Source: Ypsolopha sequella (taxonomy: Eukaryota; Arthropoda; Insecta; Lepidoptera; Ypsolophidae). Taken from it: a DNA stretch of 64,000 nucleotides. The notes beneath the pieces were generated by a model, which searched no databases, was not told where the DNA came from, and saw only the letters and a list, made by a program, of their open reading frames with translations. The stretch spans positions 16,991,221 through 17,055,220 of the forward strand of contig OW203986.1 of assembly GCA_934047225.1 (NCBI GenBank), given 5' to 3'. The position numbers were made by a program, and so were the translations under genes. Of this stretch, positions 48,601 through 58,403 are shown piece after piece (within the stretch, counting starts at the first letter, position 1; every line of letters begins with the position of its first letter).

Positions 48601-49472
48601 AATGTGTCTTATAGCTTCATTGTTTAATTTGTGAGTCGGTGGTCGTTATAACCAAAAGGAAATGTCAATATCGATCAGCTCCAATCTAAAGTCCCATCTC
48701 ATGGGACAGGACAAAAAATGTAACGAATAATTCTAAAGTTCATTGCCGAAAAGTAACGAACAATACCTTGATTGATCAGCGCGGTGGGGACGTGTGGGCA
48801 GACCACATTTGCATTGAATCGAACCTGAGAGGATATCTTCCCAAGACGACCCACGTGTTATCAAACCAGAAACGCGAAGCTGTATAAATACTAATTTTTT
48901 TAATATTTTTCCGATCACACATGCCGATGTGTGGCCGGACATCTCGACTGCAAATTTAAACTTTCTCTAGCCTAAAAACCTCAAACCGGCATGGCATAGA
49001 CCACCGTGTAACGCATTGTTTTGATGCCGCACATTCGACCATGTTTGTAAAAACAAAAGAACAGCAAATCTCGCAGAGTATAAATATTAATGCAAAACTG
49101 GAACCTGGCTCCGTACCTTAATGAAGGGTACATAAAACTAGTTTGGAAAGGACTCAATTACTTACCACGAGTTGGGCTCTATTATTAGAGGCAGCAATCT
49201 ATTTAAAAAATGCTGCTGACATTTCGCGGACTAGATACTCTATTTTTGTCTCTACATACTACGAGTAATACAAGTCTCATTAGTGGCGTACAGTGTCTTG
49301 ATTAAAATTGACTAAGATAAAAAAATGTAAAAACATTACCGTTTATAACAACCGCATCCTTCAAGTACAAAGCGCCATCCTTTTCCGAAAATCCTGTCCG
49401 TCCTTCCGGGACACTTCCGCAGGTCACCGCAAAAACGCTTAAGAGTACAAATAATTTAGTCCTTAATGCCAT
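30692..49472 (-). CDS. CLIP-domain trypsin-like serine protease, complete
   Basis: Twelve exons, 5' to 3': 49472-49340, 42363-42287, 40576-40394, 38809-38688, 37428-37277, 32764-32643, 32007-31924, 31850-31690, 31609-31474, 31397-31259, 31179-31034, 30847-30692. All phases agree; the total is 1611 nt (536 aa). Order of parts: signal peptide ([20 protein letters not shown]), a basic linker, one CLIP domain with six cysteines (C83, C93, C99, C122, C136, C137), a Pro/Thr-rich linker (about 150-283), the linking C284, and a chymotrypsin-fold domain. The activation site is R300|IVGG. The triad is H341 (SAAHC), D393 (HDISIL) and S488 (GDSGGP); D482 in the S1 pocket predicts cleavage after Arg/Lys. 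Such secreted zymogens act in arthropod haemolymph cascades (melanisation, Toll activation, clotting); layout and linker resemble the proclotting-enzyme-like CLIPD group. Its specific substrate cannot be read from sequence. Two acceptors 8 bp apart precede exon 5; only the upstream one (37428) keeps the frame. Confidence 0.93.
32066..32430. mobile_element. GC-rich foldback element in a protease intron
   Basis: Inverted ends GGCCATAGCTTCAGGCTTC (32071) and GAAGCCTGAAGCTATGGCC (32405) flank about 330 bp of CpG-rich DNA in an AT-rich intron. The inner parts of the arms also match imperfectly. No coding role is seen. Confidence 0.6.
33720..33905 (+). mobile_element. tRNA-derived SINE-like fragment
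   Basis: A B-box-like GAGGTTCAAATCCTC follows an A-box-like GTGTAGTTCACC at tRNA-like spacing. The downstream tail ends GGGACGTAAT, similar to the SINE at 52360-52700. It is diverged and lies in the large protease intron (32765-37276). Confidence 0.4.
34585..34599. repeat. Left 15-bp target-site duplication
   Basis: AATAATTAACAATCA here is identical to 36674-36688, on the other side of the SINE-like array. Confidence 0.75.
34600..36673 (+). mobile_element. Tandem array of a 395-bp tRNA-like SINE unit, five copies
   Basis: The insertion starts with an inverted partial unit (34600-34699). Five head-to-tail units of 395-396 bp follow, almost identical apart from a one-base difference in an A run in units 3 and 5. 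Each unit holds a tRNA-like head (starting at 34951, 35346, 35742, 36137, 36533). The A box is close to consensus (TGGCGCAATTGG) and the B box perfect (GGTTCGAATCC). The insertion is flanked by a 15-bp duplication, as expected of LINE-assisted integration. Identical minus-strand open frames inside the units arise only from the repetition. Confidence 0.88.
34951..35023 (+). ncRNA. tRNA-like head of the SINE unit (first of five)
   Basis: It folds roughly as a tRNA: D arm GCGC/GCGC, anticodon stem CTTGT/ACAAG around a 7-nt loop CTTGATA, and T arm GCAGG/CCTGG with the TTCGAAT loop. The outer T-arm pair is G-G, the acceptor stem has a mismatch and one extra base, and the loop gives no clear isoacceptor. 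I therefore read it as tRNA-derived, not a functional tRNA. The same holds for the copies at 35346, 35742, 36137 and 36533. Confidence 0.6.
36674..36688. repeat. Right 15-bp target-site duplication
   Basis: Identical to 34585-34599; it marks the right border of the composite insertion. Confidence 0.75.
37700..38095. repeat. Dispersed repeat in a protease intron
   Basis: Shares a TTAAGGCGATATGTAAAA start and a GACCTCATTTCAA-type end with 43660-43920, in the same or inverted order, with low similarity between. Open frames on both strands are short and not conserved. The class is unknown. Confidence 0.35.
38872..38965 (+). mobile_element. Short CR1-like LINE 3' fragment
   Basis: GACATGATCTTGCCAAGTTT and GACTAATCGAATGGGCGGAG match the minus strand of the LINE 3' regions at 9335-9830 and 12140-12635. 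It abuts the palindromic SINE copy. Confidence 0.5.
38983..39275. mobile_element. Palindromic copy of the tRNA-like SINE
   Basis: The left half (38983-39133) is a full inverted unit end plus tRNA-like head (minus strand). The right half (from 39135) restarts inside the anticodon arm and runs forward through the T arm and the same tail. Together they form a hairpin of about 265 bp, with arms differing at few positions. It belongs to the family of the 34.6-36.7 kb array. Confidence 0.75.
39652..39868 (+). repeat. Dispersed repeat, copy 1
   Basis: Matches 61636-61858 closely: ATACCCTAGCAACTTTTTTT, TTTGCTTTTCATAGAGGCGA, GTGATCACGCAGCGAAACAA. Part of the motif also occurs in the foldback at 399-622. 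It is non-coding. Confidence 0.65.
41344..41387. repeat. TTTA/TTAT microsatellite
   Basis: About ten tetranucleotide TTTA units with one short interruption, in the intron upstream of the CLIP exon. Confidence 0.8.
45493..45845. repeat. Dispersed repeat, copy 2
   Basis: Counterpart of 22657-23030. It has an extra segment after AAATGACGAGGACGATTTAAA, reading CACGAGCGTAGCGAGTGTTT, absent from copy 1. Confidence 0.65.
47571..48014. mobile_element. TTAA-flanked foldback MITE
   Basis: TTAA at 47571-47574 and 48011-48014 flank inverted arms of about 200 bp (GGTGGGTCATACTGCTCAGC on the left, its imperfect complement on the right). The exact TTAA borders suggest mobilisation by a piggyBac-type transposase; no transposase is encoded. 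Confidence 0.65.
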
Positions 49473-49579
49473 TCTGATCACTATCACCACTGGGTCAAGT
49501 TTGTATGCCGCGGCCACTGCGAGGATGTCACTCTCAAGGAGTCGCTTCGCAAAATGCCTCGGCCAGGAGGCTCCGGCGC

Positions 49580-49585
49580 TTTATA
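49580..49585 (-). promoter_or_regulatory. Possible TATA box of the protease gene
   Basis: TATAAA on the minus strand, about 110 bp upstream of the ATG at 49472, in a locally GC-rich context. A start site would be expected near 49553. This rests on motif and position only. Confidence 0.35.
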
Positions 49586-49589
49586 AAAT

Positions 49590-50888
49590 TTTGCACTGAC
49601 GCTCTACATAAGGTTGAAAAGATAACAGAGCTTTTTCTTCTTTTGTACCCGCCCGATGCTTGGTTTAAATTATGACAGTCATTACTTCGGAGCACGATTG
49701 ACGGATTAATCCTTTCAGCGGATTAAAATTTAGGATAAAAGCTATCGCGTTTTTTGAAGCTGCTCATTTGAACGGTATCAACAATGTGTGGGTATAATTT
49801 TTAGGTTCACTGAACCTCTGAGGAATTTTGTTATTAAAGATTGAGGCATACGGCAATTTAGGGCCCTAAAAAGGGCCTAAATATGGCCCTTGTCGAGAGG
49901 TAATACGAATTTAATTAAAAGAAGATACTTTTAATTCGACTTGCATGAATTTGTGTGGTAATTGCAGTGAAGTTTTACAATTTCCTTAATTAATTTTTAT
50001 CCCAAAAAGTTTGCTAATTGATGTAACTAAAATATGATAAAATATAATAGCTTAAAAGTCTTTTGAAAAAAAATTGGCACATTAAAATTTGCTTGATGCT
50101 TTATTATTATGAAACATACTTAATTTAGAGTGTAAATTGAATAATGTTTCACATTTCTAAAGGCGCGTGTGTCACTTACAATACCGTCATCAGGCATAAG
50201 TTATTGGGCACCCTAGGGGCCCCACTAGCCGTAGGGCCCCCTAAAAATATGCTATCCACCGTGTCGTGTTTGCTTACAACGGACGAATTCAATTGACTTA
50301 TTTACATTTTTAACTCGCATTGTACTGGCTGATGACAAATTTTTCATACATACATATATACTCACGCCTGTCTCCCACAGGGGTAGGCAGAGACTACAGA
50401 TTTCCATCTGCTACGAGCCAGACACACCTCTTTTCAATTTATAAAATAACCTATAACAGGTTTGTTTACCGTTCCTTCATAAAATTGCAAAATAGTTAAA
50501 TGTGCACTGATTCAGTTTGTCGCTGACAAGACATGATTTTAAAATCTGAAAAACAGCCGTACTTTTCAAATAATAAAATCAGTAGGATATTGTTTATTTC
50601 TGTTTATAACCGAATGTAGTTGAAAAAGCATTGTTGTGGAGGGCTCTCATATCTTGAAGCACCAAAGGAAAAACTTGGAAATCTTTCCGCTTGGAACACG
50701 GCTCTGGCTATTCCTTAATCAAACGAAAGCGTTGCGTTGTTTGGAAACTATTTTCTTTACTGCACACATTGCAAAGACCATGCACCATCATAATTAAACA
50801 CTTGGCCAAGTGCGTGTCTCACGTGCATGAGTTTGTTTCGTAGTATTTATTCAAAAATAAGTAAAAACGGTATTGATTTTTACTATTA
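49590..50888. other. Upstream flank of the protease gene, no gene seen
   Basis: AT-rich. No exon-like block or recognised element. At 49860-49885 there is a short GGGCCCTAAAAAGGGCC-type palindrome. Confidence 0.5.
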
Positions 50889-51331
50889 GGTCTTTACATA
50901 TGAAATTGCCGTTTTCTACAGAGAATTTGAAGGAAACTCAGTTTTCAGTACTAACATTTTTGCATTTTTTTAAGGAATGACAAATCCAAATAATGTATTT
51001 TTTTTGTGTATGAATAAGACAACATTAAGCTAACATCACCATTAATTAAATTTTTGAAAAGTGTCAGCTGTAAAAAATTATTACAAATCTTATCATGGAA
51101 ATGGATGGCATTTTGGACGAACTGTTTTTGAACATTTAATTTACTCGACGTGGCGGGACTCGACGTCAAGGCACCAAATCCTGACAACAAAGACAACATT
51201 TAGTACGTAGATTTAGTACCTTGAAAACGACTTTCAAACAAAAAATAAATAATGGAAATAGCTATTGAATTACAGGAATTATGAACTCATCAATCTGTAA
51301 GAAAATTTTGGCAATTTCATATGTAAAGACC
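50889..51331. mobile_element. MITE with perfect 22-bp terminal inverted repeats
   Basis: 50889-50910 and 51310-51331 are exact inverted copies (GGTCTTTACATATGAAATTG plus CC), with weaker similarity continuing inward. The element is 443 bp. The flanks read ATTA|GGTC and GACC|ATTA, so the target duplication is not certain. The minus strand holds a short open frame (51199..50951) of no recognised family. Confidence 0.7.
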
Positions 51332-52145
51332 ATTATTATCTATATAGATCGTGACCATACTTATACGTGTAGGGCGTAAGACGCCCGACAGCTCGCTGGA
51401 CTGCCGATCTAAAACAGATTGACTGTAGCGGCTGGATGAGGATGGTCGAGCATAGAAAAAGGTGCCCTCGGAGATGCCCATATCTAGCAGTGGACTAATA
51501 TTATCTATATAGATCGTGACCATACTTATACGTGTAGGGCGTAAGATGCCCGACAGCTCGCTGGACTGCCGATCTAAAACAGATTGACTGTAGCGACTGG
51601 ATGAGGATGGTCGAGCATAGAAAAAGGTGCCCTCGGAGATGCCCGTATCTAGCAGTGGACTAATATTATCTATATAGATCGTGACCATACTTATACGTGT
51701 AGGGCGTAAGATGCCCGACAGCTCGCTGGACTGCCGATCTAAAACAGATTGACTGTAGTGGCTGGATGAGGATGATCGAGCATAGAAAAAGGTGACCTCG
51801 GAGATGCCCATACCTAGCAGAGGACTAATATTATCTATATAGATTGTGACCATGCTTTTACGTGTAGGGCGTAAGATGCCCGACAGATCGCTGGACTGCC
51901 GATCTAAAACAGATTGACTGTAGCGGCTGGATGAGGATGATCGAGCATAGAAAAAGGTGACCTCGGAGATGCCCATACCTAGCAGTGGACTAATATTATC
52001 TATATAGATTGTGACCATACATATACGTGTAGGGCGTAAGATGCCCGACAGCTGGCTGGACTGCCGATCTAAAACAGATAGACGGTAGTGGCTGGATGAG
52101 GATGGTTGAGCATAGAAAAAGGTGCCCTCGGAGATGCCCATGCTT
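51332..52145. repeat. 165-bp minisatellite, five units
   Basis: Five units of 165 bp start immediately after the right terminal repeat of the MITE. Because 165 is a multiple of three, one minus-strand frame is open throughout (52141 to 51317, 55-residue units such as SVLDRQSSELSGILRPTR). The frame starts and stops at the array borders, no spliceable flanks are evident, and the array lies outside any recognised gene, so I treat it as non-coding. Units differ mostly by single bases. Confidence 0.85.
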
Positions 52146-52354
52146 GGCTGATGGCTTAGATTGAATTAAACATATCCAGACAGAGAACGATGGAAGATGC
52201 TACACCGACGAGAGCTAGGCTCTTAAATAATTGATGATGACAAGTATTTACATAGAAGGTAGGCAGATACCGAGTCATACGAGCGCTTCTTTTCCGGGTG
52301 TTTTTGACTTGGCTTACTTTTAACATTAAATTATTGGGTACCTACCTAATCAAA

Positions 52355-52700
52355 AGTGGCGGTAGCTCAGGCGGTAAAACGCTGGCCTCTCTATCTCGAG
52401 ACCCAGGTTCGATTCCCGGATGGGCATACACCAATAATTTTCAGAATGTATGTGCATAGTATTTAGATTACCTAATACTTACCACTTGCTGAACGGTGAA
52501 GGAAAACATCGTGAGGAAACCTGCATGCCTTAAAAACACAACCCATTACGTTGGGACGTAATAATCGTCGGTGAAACGTGAGTGTACTGAGTGTGGACTG
52601 TGAATTGCATTTTCACATTTCATATTCGGGGACAACTCTGACATCCCCTCGGAGATTCATGTCGTGGCGATATTAATGAAGACATAATTTTTTGGTCCGT
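52355..52700 (+). mobile_element. tRNA-derived SINE
   Basis: The head at 52362-52430 has A box GGTAGCTCAGGCGG and B box GGTTCGATTCC. The body carries GGTGAAGGAAAACATCGTGA and GGAAACCTGCATGCC, a core motif I recall as widespread in lepidopteran SINE/LINE repeats. Confidence 0.7.
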
Positions 52701-52729
52701 TTATTTTTAAAACAATATTTCCTGATAGT

Positions 52730-53210
52730 TTTTAGGGTTCCGTACCACAAAATGAAAAAATGGAACCCTTATAGGTTCACTTTGTTGTCCGTCTGGTCAC
52801 CTGTTCGTCTGTCAAGCTCGGGATATCAAGTTGAAACTAATACTGCCTACAGAAGTCTACGATCCCATGGTGCTGTAAAAAGTTAAGCTACTAACTCCAC
52901 GCAAAAAAAGTTATTGCACTTTACATAATCAATGTCATACAATTTTTCTCACCATGAAAACCTATAGGTTAAAAACTTGAAATTTCGTTCACAAGTAGCT
53001 AGGTCTTATAGCACACGTATAGGGAAAAATGTGAAAGTACATTTAATTAAATGTCCAACTTCATTAGACCCTTTAGATACAAAGAGTTGAGTAGATCATA
53101 ACTGTCAAGTTAAATTGGACATTTATAACTTCAAGTAGAATATATTTGTCTCTTAAACGAAACATACGGGACCCTCAGGGCCCGAGTCCTACTCGCACTT
53201 GACCGGTGTC
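52730..53210 (+). repeat. Dispersed repeat with GGGTTCCGTACC end
   Basis: Starts TTTAGGGTTCCGTACCACAA and ends near ACGGGACCCTCAGGGCCCGA. The same starting motif occurs in the gwl exon 4 duplication and near 36785. The family is not named here. Confidence 0.4.
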
Positions 53211-53629
53211 GCTAATTTAGTTGCAAGTTAATTTAGTTGCAAGTATATCTATGACAAATGTATTTTTTTCCTGAATGCTATTTTACACATGAATGCACAT
53301 TATGATGTCTACCTAATAGGCAGCTAATATTATTAATTTATTATATCTTGACTATATGTACTCGCACAACAAATAATGTTTTAATCTATAGAAATTTGAA
53401 TAGTTAATTAAAGTTGGCAATCCAAAGAGGAAATGCTGCCAGCTTTCTGGGAACCCTGCCACAAGACGGCAGCGATCTGGCAAACATTTTCTACATAATT
53501 TAATTTTACTTTAGGAGACATTTTAGTTTTATAAGTAAATTTATAAGGTTTTATTTTAGTTGTACTAGTTACTTAAGTTATTTACATTAAAATTTACTTG
53601 TAATAAATAAGTGTATGTACTTATATTGC

Positions 53630-53730
53630 GTAAAGTAGATATATATATAATACACGTTTCACAAGTCAAAAATTTAATCTTATAAAAATATAGTATGTAA
53701 TAAAATAATAAATGTTCATGACCAAAAAAA
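53630..53730 (-). mobile_element. CR1-like LINE 3'-terminal fragment
   Basis: ATACACGTTTCACAAGTCAA and TGTAATAAAATAATAAATGT match the 3' ends of the LINE copies at 9335 and 12140. Confidence 0.5.
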
Positions 53731-53860
53731 AAAAAAATAGTTAATTTAGTTCATTAATTTTATTACGTGTATAATTGTAAAATTTGACTTACATAAGTGC
53801 GAATTGTTTCGCCTATGTTCTGAAATAAATTAATCTGAATATGAAACTGCACGCAGGTGG

Positions 53861-54516
53861 TTAAGGACCGGCTCCGCCAAACATGCTTTCGCGTTTGGAC
53901 AATTTAGCATATTGAATCAAAATAAAATTTGTGTAATTAGTTGAACTACATTATGTATTTTTCAGATTTGACGCATGTATCACAATCATGGAGAAAAATA
54001 ATCTGAAATATCATTAAAGTCACGGAAAACGTCATTTGGCGTTTGAACTAGCATGATCGGTCTACTGATCTGACTAGAAAATAATATATTTTATTCTAGA
54101 GTAAAGAAATGAAAGTAGCCTTTCCATATTTTATTATTTTAACTTATATAAACATTCGACATTTTTCCAGTACCGCACAAATCACGCAAAAAATTTGAAT
54201 ATTTGTATATTTCTTTTAAAATAACGAAATGAAAAAAATATGAAAATATATACTAACAAGTTGCTTTGATCCCTTTACGCAAAAAAGAAATTACATATAG
54301 CCAAAAATAATAATTGTTTTTCTTGTAGCGACGCTAAATTACTTTTTGGTGATTTTAGTGATAATTTCAGATTTATTTCTCGATGATTGTGATACTTGTG
54401 TCAAATCTGAAAAATACATAATGTAGTTCAACTTCTCAAGTAAACAAAATTTATTTGTGAAAAATTATGCAAAATTGTCCAAACACGAGAGGATATTTGA
54501 TAGAGCCGACCCTTAA
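53861..54516. mobile_element. TTAA-flanked foldback MITE
   Basis: TTAA at 53861-53864 and 54513-54516 flank ends GGACCGGCTC and its near complement GAGCCGACCC. Inner arms of about 170 bp are inverted, with TTTTCAGATTTGACGCATGT on the left. No transposase is encoded. Confidence 0.65.
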
Positions 54517-54749
54517 ATACGTAAATAATATTTGTAAAACATAATAATGTTAATGTAACTAATTTTGTCTATAATTTGTGAATTGAATGTCGATAATAAT
54601 ATCAATATAATAAAAATAATGTTTTTTTTTTTCGATTTGCGTTGGTTTGTTTCTTTGGGAAAGTTATTTAGTATGAATGATCAGTATATTTTCTGGTGTC
54701 ATTCAAAGATATCTTTATCTATTTACATAGCGTTTAGTTACGGTACGCT

Positions 54750-54981
54750 AACCCCCGGTTTCTCAAAGGCCAATCAAAGTTAACAGTAGATTAAAAAAAC
54801 TTTAACCGCAAATAACGGTGAAAATAAAGCATATATGAAGTCTGAATAGTGATGAATCAATAATTAACTTAGTTAATTTTGGATTTCAATGTACAATTCC
54901 CACTTTTTCTGGTTTAATCCGCAGATAATTATTTTTTAATCTACTGTTAACATTGATTGGCCTTTCAGAAACCGTGGGTCA
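54750..54981. mobile_element. Foldback MITE
   Basis: Inverted arms of about 50 bp: left ACCCCCGGTTTCTCAAAGGC with AGTTAACAGTAGATTAAAAA, right the complement ending ACCGTGGGTCAG. Borders are approximate. Confidence 0.6.
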
Positions 54982-55315
54982 GTGATTTATATTTATGATT
55001 TAAAATTCCCAAAGAAAGACTAGCGCGCGCGTTGATGTCTTTTATTTGAAGAAATCTGTCGATCAGCATTAGGGAAGTTTGGGTAACATATTGTTTAAGA
55101 TACAGCTAAATTCATACTGGAGACTCAGTGATTGGTTGGAACCAATGTTTATAACCAATTATCGTTTTTATAAAATTCGATAAATTAAAATGTATGCTAA
55201 AATGAGAGTCACTAAAATAAAGCCTACATGCGATTTCCACGGAAATGTCATTGAACCTTGTTTCTGATCACTTACCGAGTCTCTAGTATTAAGTTGGCAG
55301 TAGCGATCCAAGTCA

Positions 55316-55596
55316 CCTTATACCAGTGGCGTGCACAGAACTTTTTGCTGGAAAAGCAAACAATTGGCCAAGAACAACAATAAAAAAAATATGAAAAAAT
55401 TTAAATATAACTTTGAAAAAAATATATATTGTATGCCGCCAGGGTAGACAATGTCTACCCTAGAGTGAAAATTTCCTATACAAACTTTTTTTTTTCAACG
55501 TGATATTTAATTTTTTTTTTTATTTTTTTTATTGTTGTTCTTGACCAATTGTTTGCTTTTCCAGCAAAAAGTTCCGTGCACGCCACTGCCTTATAC
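55316..55596. mobile_element. hAT-type MITE with 8-bp target duplication
   Basis: The element runs 55324-55588. Its terminal inverted repeats begin CAGTGGCGTGCACAGAACTT and extend about 44 bp with one or two mismatches. CCTTATAC at 55316-55323 and 55589-55596 is a perfect 8-bp target duplication, the length made by hAT transposases. At 265 bp with no coding capacity it is non-autonomous. Confidence 0.88.
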
Positions 55597-55604
55597 AATT
55601 TCTA

Positions 55605-56560
55605 TTCTATTCTGATCGACAGGTTTCTTCAACCTATATGGTATGTAAATGGACAGATATCTTTGAATTAAATTAAATAATCTACTGATCATCCTGAACC
55701 ACTTTCCCGAAGAAATATACCCGCGCAAATGAAAGTGATTGTTGCAGTATAGTTGATATAACAGAGGATCATGCGAAACAATGTGAGGTATTTACTCACC
55801 TGTTCCCATAATGACTCCTAATGATAATGTTATTTCTCTTAAGTAAACGGTATTTTTAAAATTAATGAAAAAAATATGTAGCGTTATTTAAACTATAAAA
55901 AACAACTTTGGTGTAGCAAAACTATTCTCGCGTAAAAAAAAAACAGCATGAAAATATTGTCTAAAGTCGAGCTGTTTATAGCCTAAATTAGGTAATTAAT
56001 ATCTTTGAAACCGCTAATGGTATTTGTATGGTTCTTGCAATCAAATATAAGATTTGCTTATTAAAATTATTGCTGGAATTTCCGTCAATTTCGTCCATGT
56101 GAAAAGTATTATTTTCTCCTATTTTGCGCTATCCGGAGACCAAGCGACATCGTAATGCAATGCGCGCTGATTTGAACGTTATTTCAATATAGTTTCTGTC
56201 GATATTTTCACCGACACGTGTCGACTCAAGGTCGTTGGCGACTACCTGCCCCTTAAGTGTGCCATTGAAGTAATTTCTGCTGACCCATTTTCCTCTTTTA
56301 AAACCAGTGACAAAATTTAATTTGATATCTCCTGAGAATACGAGTATATCTTCCATTTAGATGCGACCTTATCAAAGTTTTTTTTTTTTTCTAGTATAAT
56401 TCTGCTTTTACATACCTACTACATTTCAGCTTAAACGGTCCAGCTGTTCTTGGGTTATGCTGCGGACATGGACATCGGAAGACGAAAGTCTAGGTTGGGG
56501 TGACGTCTTTAAAAATATCAACGGGATTTAGAGTTGAAAAATAAAAAATGTACTTACTAA
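55605..56560. other. No convincing gene
   Basis: The minus strand has a 75-codon ATG frame (56356..56129, start MEDILVFSGDIK) with no recognised relatives and no supporting splice context. A degenerate copy of the 48-bp minisatellite unit lies at about 56435-56470. Confidence 0.45.
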
Positions 56561-56571
56561 TTATTATTAAT

Positions 56572-56981
56572 TTAAGGGTCGGTGTTCCGAGATTCGGGGT
56601 TCGGGGTTATGGCTTTTTAAGACGGTAAAAATTCAAATTTCTGAACAAAATAAATACCACTTGTCACCTTAAGAGATGAAGTGCAGGTTTATTAAAAAAA
56701 ATCACGGCAATAATGTATAGTAACTTCAGAAAAAAAAACAGGAATTTCAAGAAAATCTCTTGAATAGCATTGCAGCGCTACGGGTGTAACCTGAACTTGA
56801 CATCCTGTTTTTTTTTCTGAAGTTACTATACATTAATGCCAAGATTTTTTTAAATTAAACTGTACTTCATCTTGTAAGGTAACAAGTGGTATTTATTTTG
56901 TTCAGAAATTTGAATTTTACTATCTTAAAAAGCCATAACCCCGAACCCTGTTTTACCCAATCTCGGAACTCCGACTCTTAA
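56572..56981. mobile_element. TTAA-flanked foldback MITE
   Basis: TTAA at 56572-56575 and 56978-56981 flank ends GGGTCGGTGTTCCGAGATT and the complement of GAGTCGGAGTTCCGAGATT. The arms continue inverted for about 180 bp (GGGGTTATGGCTTTTTAAGA; ATGTATAGTAACTTCAGAAA). Confidence 0.72.
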
Positions 56982-57354
56982 TGTCTCTTGTATGATGCGT
57001 CTCTGCTGTATGTACATTATTACTATCTTTTATAGTCCCGTCTCGTTTCCAGGGGGAGCAGCTGCCCCCCGCCCCCTCCCCCTTCCGACGACAATAGCTG
57101 CGGATATATGGACATATTATTATATCCTTTATTGTACACACATAAAAAACTTGAAATAAAGTTACAAAATCGAAAATAATATGCACAAAGGTGAGCTTAC
57201 CTCTGCAAGAGGTTTCTTCCAGCCAACCAGTATTGTGGTGAAAGTAGAAATGAAAGAGGTTGGCAGCAAGCGTACAACTTAAGCATAATTGTCAACTAAA
57301 TAAATAATCTACTTTAATTTACACAACACAATATTGTGTATAAACAATGAATAA

Positions 57355-58130
57355 ACATAAGGGTAATTGTAGCTGATGCTCTTGGGTTATGCTGCTAGAT
57401 GGACATAGGGGTGATTGTAGCTGATGCTGTTGGGTTATGCTGCTAGATGGACATAGGGGTGATTGTAGCTGATGCTGTTGGGTTATGCTGCTAGATGGAC
57501 ATAGGGGTGATTGTAGCTGATGCTCTTGGGTTATGCTGCTAGATGGACATAGGGGTGATTGTAGCTGATGCTCTTGGTTTATGCTGCTAGATGGACATAG
57601 GGGTGATTGTAGCTGATGCTGTTGGGTTATGCTGCTAGATGGACATAGGGGTGATTGTAGCTGATGCTGTTGGGTTATGCTGCTAGATGGACATAGGGGT
57701 GATTGTAGCTGATGCTGTTGGGTTATGCTGCTAGATGGACATAGGGGTGATTGTAGCTGATGCTCTTGGTTTATGCTGCTAGATGGACATAGGGGTGATT
57801 GTAGCTGATGCTGTTGGGTTATGCTGCTAGATGGACATAGGGGTGATTGTAGCTGATGCTGTTGGGTTATGCTGCTAGATGGACATAGGGGTGATTGTAG
57901 CTGATGCTGTTGGGTTATGCTGCTAGATGGACATAGGGGTGATTGTAGCTGATGCTCTTGGGTTATGCTGCTAGATGGACATAGGGGTGATTGTAGCTGA
58001 TGCTGTTGGGTTATGCTGCTAGATGGACATAGGGGTGATTGTAGCTGATGCTCTCGGGTTGTGCTGCGGAAAGAAGGACATAGAGGTAATTGTAGCTGAT
58101 TCTCTTGGGTTATACTGCGGACGGGGTATA
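57355..58130. repeat. 48-bp minisatellite, about 16 units
   Basis: The unit contains GCTGATGCTGTTGGGTTATG and CTGCTAGATGGACATAGGGG. The period is a multiple of three, so one minus-strand frame (58137..57319) stays open with 16-residue units (SPLCPSSSITQQHQLQ). Outer units diverge. Variants alternate in blocks, giving a visible 4-unit (192-bp) higher-order period. I see no evidence of translation. Confidence 0.9.
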
Positions 58131-58403
58131 TAAACAATTACATGTTTATTGTATAAAGCGGTGCATCTAACTATAAGTATTCTCGTATCGATGAGCAAAG
58201 TACACATATAATAAAATTCTTAACCAATTTTGGGCACAGCAATCATACTTTTACTTACCGAAGAAAAAGATCCCTATGTGTATGTACGCAAGAATCATAA
58301 GATTGTTGTGCCAGGACCACCAAGTATTGTCTACGGGTTCGATGAACAAAGGACGGTTAGATGCACGGATTTAAAACAGAGGTTAGATGTTATCAGATAT
58401 ATA

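Larger units (their letters stand above)
42364..49339 (-). other. First large intron of the protease gene
   Basis: About 7 kb between the signal-peptide exon and exon 2. It contains the repeat copy at 45493-45845, the repeat related to 37700 at 43660-43920, the TTAA foldback at 47571-48014, and a GC-richer patch at about 43060-43220 of unknown nature. I found no further exon; exon 1 (phase 1) and exon 2 fit without one. Confidence 0.6.

Noticed and set aside
51317..52141. A 274-codon repeat protein
   Set aside because: The open frame coincides exactly with the minisatellite, whose period is a multiple of three. No start context, splice sites or flanking coding sequence is seen.
56129..56356. 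75-codon ATG frame on the minus strand
   Set aside because: No recognised family, splice context or neighbouring exon; length is within chance expectation.
57319..58137. A 272-codon Gln/Ser/Pro repeat protein
   Set aside because: Same reasoning as for the 165-bp array: a 48-bp period leaves one frame open by construction.
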